Source: Actinomycetota bacterium (GTDB lineage Bacteria; Actinomycetota; Acidimicrobiia; Acidimicrobiales; Microtrichaceae). From it: 6,512 nt of DNA. A model generated the notes under the pieces. The model was not told where the DNA came from and ran no database searches. It saw nothing but the letters and a program-made list of their open reading frames with translations. The first letter of the stretch is position 1. Each line of letters starts with the position of its first letter. Shown piece after piece: positions 5,284 through 6,512 of the stretch. The stretch is from NCBI GenBank assembly GCA_018268735.1, contig JAFDWA010000094.1, positions 1 through 6,512 of the forward strand, written 5' to 3'. The position numbers and the translations under genes are program-made.

Positions 5284-6512
5284 GTGTCCGTGACGACCGT
5301 CGAGCGACGTGACCTCCTGGTGATCGGCGGCGGCCCTGCCGGTGCCGCCGTCGCGATGCGCGCAGCTGCGGCCGGGGCATCGGTCGTGGTGTTCGAGAAG
5401 GGTCGACCGGGGCGCGACAAGATCTGCGGCGACGGGCTGACGCCACGGGCGGTCCGGGCACTCGGCGAGCTGGGTGTCGACCTCGACGACGCGCACCGCA
5501 TCGACGGGCTCCGGATGGTGGCCAACCGCACCGTGCGACAGATGTCGTGGCCCGGCATCGCCCCGTTCCCGGTCCACGGCGCGGTCTGGCCCCGCCGATC
5601 CCTCGACGAGCGACTGGTGGAGCTCGCGCAGAAGGTCGGTGCCGAGGTGATGTGGCGCCACGAGGCGGTCCCCGTCCTCGCCGGGCGCGGATCGCCCGAC
5701 GGCTCGGCCCGGGTCACCGGTGTCGTCTCGAAGGGACCCGACGGCATCGAACGACGCTGGGAGGCACCGCTCGTGGTGCTCGCCGCGGGAGCTCCGGGCG
5801 CAGCGGCCCGCCTCGTCGGGGCCGAGCGACGGCCCGACGAGCCGTTCGGCCTCGCGATCCGCACCTACGCAGAGTCGCCCCGTCACGCCGAGCGGTACCT
5901 CGAGGCGTGCCTGACGCTCCGGGATCGATCGGGGACGCCGGTTCCCGGCTACGGATGGATCTTCCCGGCCGGTGACGGCACCGTGAACATCGGCGTCGGC
6001 GCCCTGTCGACCATGAAGGGCTTCAAGCACCTCAACCTCAACGCGCTCCAGGACAGCTACCGGTCGCTGGTCGGTGCTGACTGGGAGCTCGGTCCGGACC
6101 TGGAGCGACCGCGGGCCTGGCGGTTGCCGATGAGCACCTTGCGGCGATCCGGCCCGGGTTGGGTCGCGGTCGGCGACGCTGCCGGGCTCGTCAACCCGAT
6201 GAACGGCGAGGGGATCGACTACGCCCTCGAGTCGGGAACGCTGGCAGCGGACCTGTTCCTCGACGAGCCCGCCACCGTGCCGGGCCGCTACGACGCCGAG
6301 GTCGGTGCCCGCTTCGACGCGTTCCTGCGCACCGGCCGGCGCTTCAGCTTCCTGATCGGCCATCCCTGGATCCTGCGCAACGGGCTCCGGGTCGCGGTCG
6401 GGACGCAGAAGGTCGCGGAGATCACGCTGCAGGTGATGGGCAACCTCGTCGAACCGGACACGCCTGGAGCCGGTGGCGCCACCATGCGCGCTGCGGACCG
6501 GCTGCTTGCCGC
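5284..6512 (+). CDS. menJ: MenJ-like menaquinone reductase / geranylgeranyl reductase family flavoprotein, 3' end cut by window
   Basis: 409 codons are visible with no stop before the window edge; mycobacterial MenJ is about 408 residues, so little is missing. This family uses FAD to saturate isoprenoid double bonds; MenJ reduces one in the menaquinone side chain, at the membrane. FAD motifs are GGGPAG (15-20, GxGxxG), the ribose-binding Glu38 after strand 2, and VGDAAGLVNPMNGEGIDYA (296-314), the DG/GD motif with Asp298. Family signatures are KICGDGLTPRAV (46-57) and PGYGWIFPAGDGTVNIGVG (221-239), very close to what I recall of M. tuberculosis Rv0561c. A C-terminal VMGNLVEPD also fits. The start is tightly bracketed: an in-frame TGA at 5272-5274 leaves only GTG 5284 or GTG 5290. 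Neither has a Shine-Dalgarno. The membrane-protein gene ends 47 bp upstream on the same strand, so co-transcription is plausible. An archaeal-type lipid geranylgeranyl reductase role is less likely. Confidence 0.92.
   Translation, partial: MSVTTVERRDLLVIGGGPAGAAVAMRAAAAGASVVVFEKGRPGRDKICGDGLTPRAVRALGELGVDLDDAHRIDGLRMVANRTVRQMSWPGIAPFPVHGAVWPRRSLDERLVELAQKVGAEVMWRHEAVPVLAGRGSPDGSARVTGVVSKGPDGIERRWEAPLVVLAAGAPGAAARLVGAERRPDEPFGLAIRTYAESPRHAERYLEACLTLRDRSGTPVPGYGWIFPAGDGTVNIGVGALSTMKGFKHLNLNALQDSYRSLVGADWELGPDLERPRAWRLPMSTLRRSGPGWVAVGDAAGLVNPMNGEGIDYALESGTLAADLFLDEPATVPGRYDAEVGARFDAFLRTGRRFSFLIGHPWILRNGLRVAVGTQKVAEITLQVMGNLVEPDTPGAGGATMRAADRLLA

Noticed and set aside
4981..6363. 460-codon open frame on the minus strand opposite the menJ-like gene
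   Set aside because: It is low-complexity Arg/Asp/Val-rich sequence with no recognisable domain, lies antisense to a gene with clear FAD motifs, and reflects GC-rich third positions.
1..6512. A defence system, mobile element or biosynthetic cluster
   Set aside because: There are no nucleases, transposases, integrases, reverse transcriptases, toxin-antitoxin pairs, synthases or regular repeats. The genes are single, housekeeping-like and of uniform composition.

Overview
The window comes from a GC-rich genome with frequent GTG starts. It is densely packed with ordinary single-copy genes. The menaquinone/geranylgeranyl reductase gene at the right end, the META-domain lipoprotein and the YrhK-like membrane protein suggest a high-GC actinobacterium. 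My best guess is an Acidimicrobiia-type lineage (Ilumatobacter/Iamia-like), inferred from gene style only and not proven. I see no rRNA, tRNA, CRISPR array, insertion sequence, phage gene or toxin-antitoxin pair.

Layout, left to right. (1) The last 57 codons of an MtfA-type zinc peptidase (+). (2) A secreted lipoprotein made of two tandem META domains (+). (3) A stand-alone AAA+ ATPase with an N-terminal winged-helix-like region (-), convergent with the lipoprotein and only 4 bp from it. (4) A CorA-family divalent-cation channel (+), divergent from the ATPase across about 150 bp that carries small inverted repeats. (5) A class I SAM-dependent methyltransferase resembling the METTL7/thiol-methyltransferase group (-), convergent with corA across a 39-bp gap that can fold into a long imperfect hairpin. 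(6) A six-helix membrane protein built from three WW...GS two-helix units of YrhK-like type (+). (7) A MenJ-like FAD-dependent menaquinone reductase (+), nearly complete but cut by the window end. This reading frame has a GTG start and no stop inside the window.

The genes do not form one obvious pathway. Strand switches after genes 2, 3, 4 and 5 give several short transcription units: mtfA plus lipoprotein, ATPase alone, corA alone, methyltransferase alone, and membrane protein plus menJ. The last pair is separated by 47 bp and may be co-transcribed. Apart from MenJ (respiratory quinone) and CorA (Mg2+/Co2+ transport), roles are known only at family level. The least understood genes are the ATPase and the three-unit membrane protein. 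Initiation signals are mixed. The lipoprotein has a clear Shine-Dalgarno. The methyltransferase has a TANNNT hexamer 7 nt before its GTG, which suggests a leaderless mRNA. corA and menJ have no convincing ribosome binding site.
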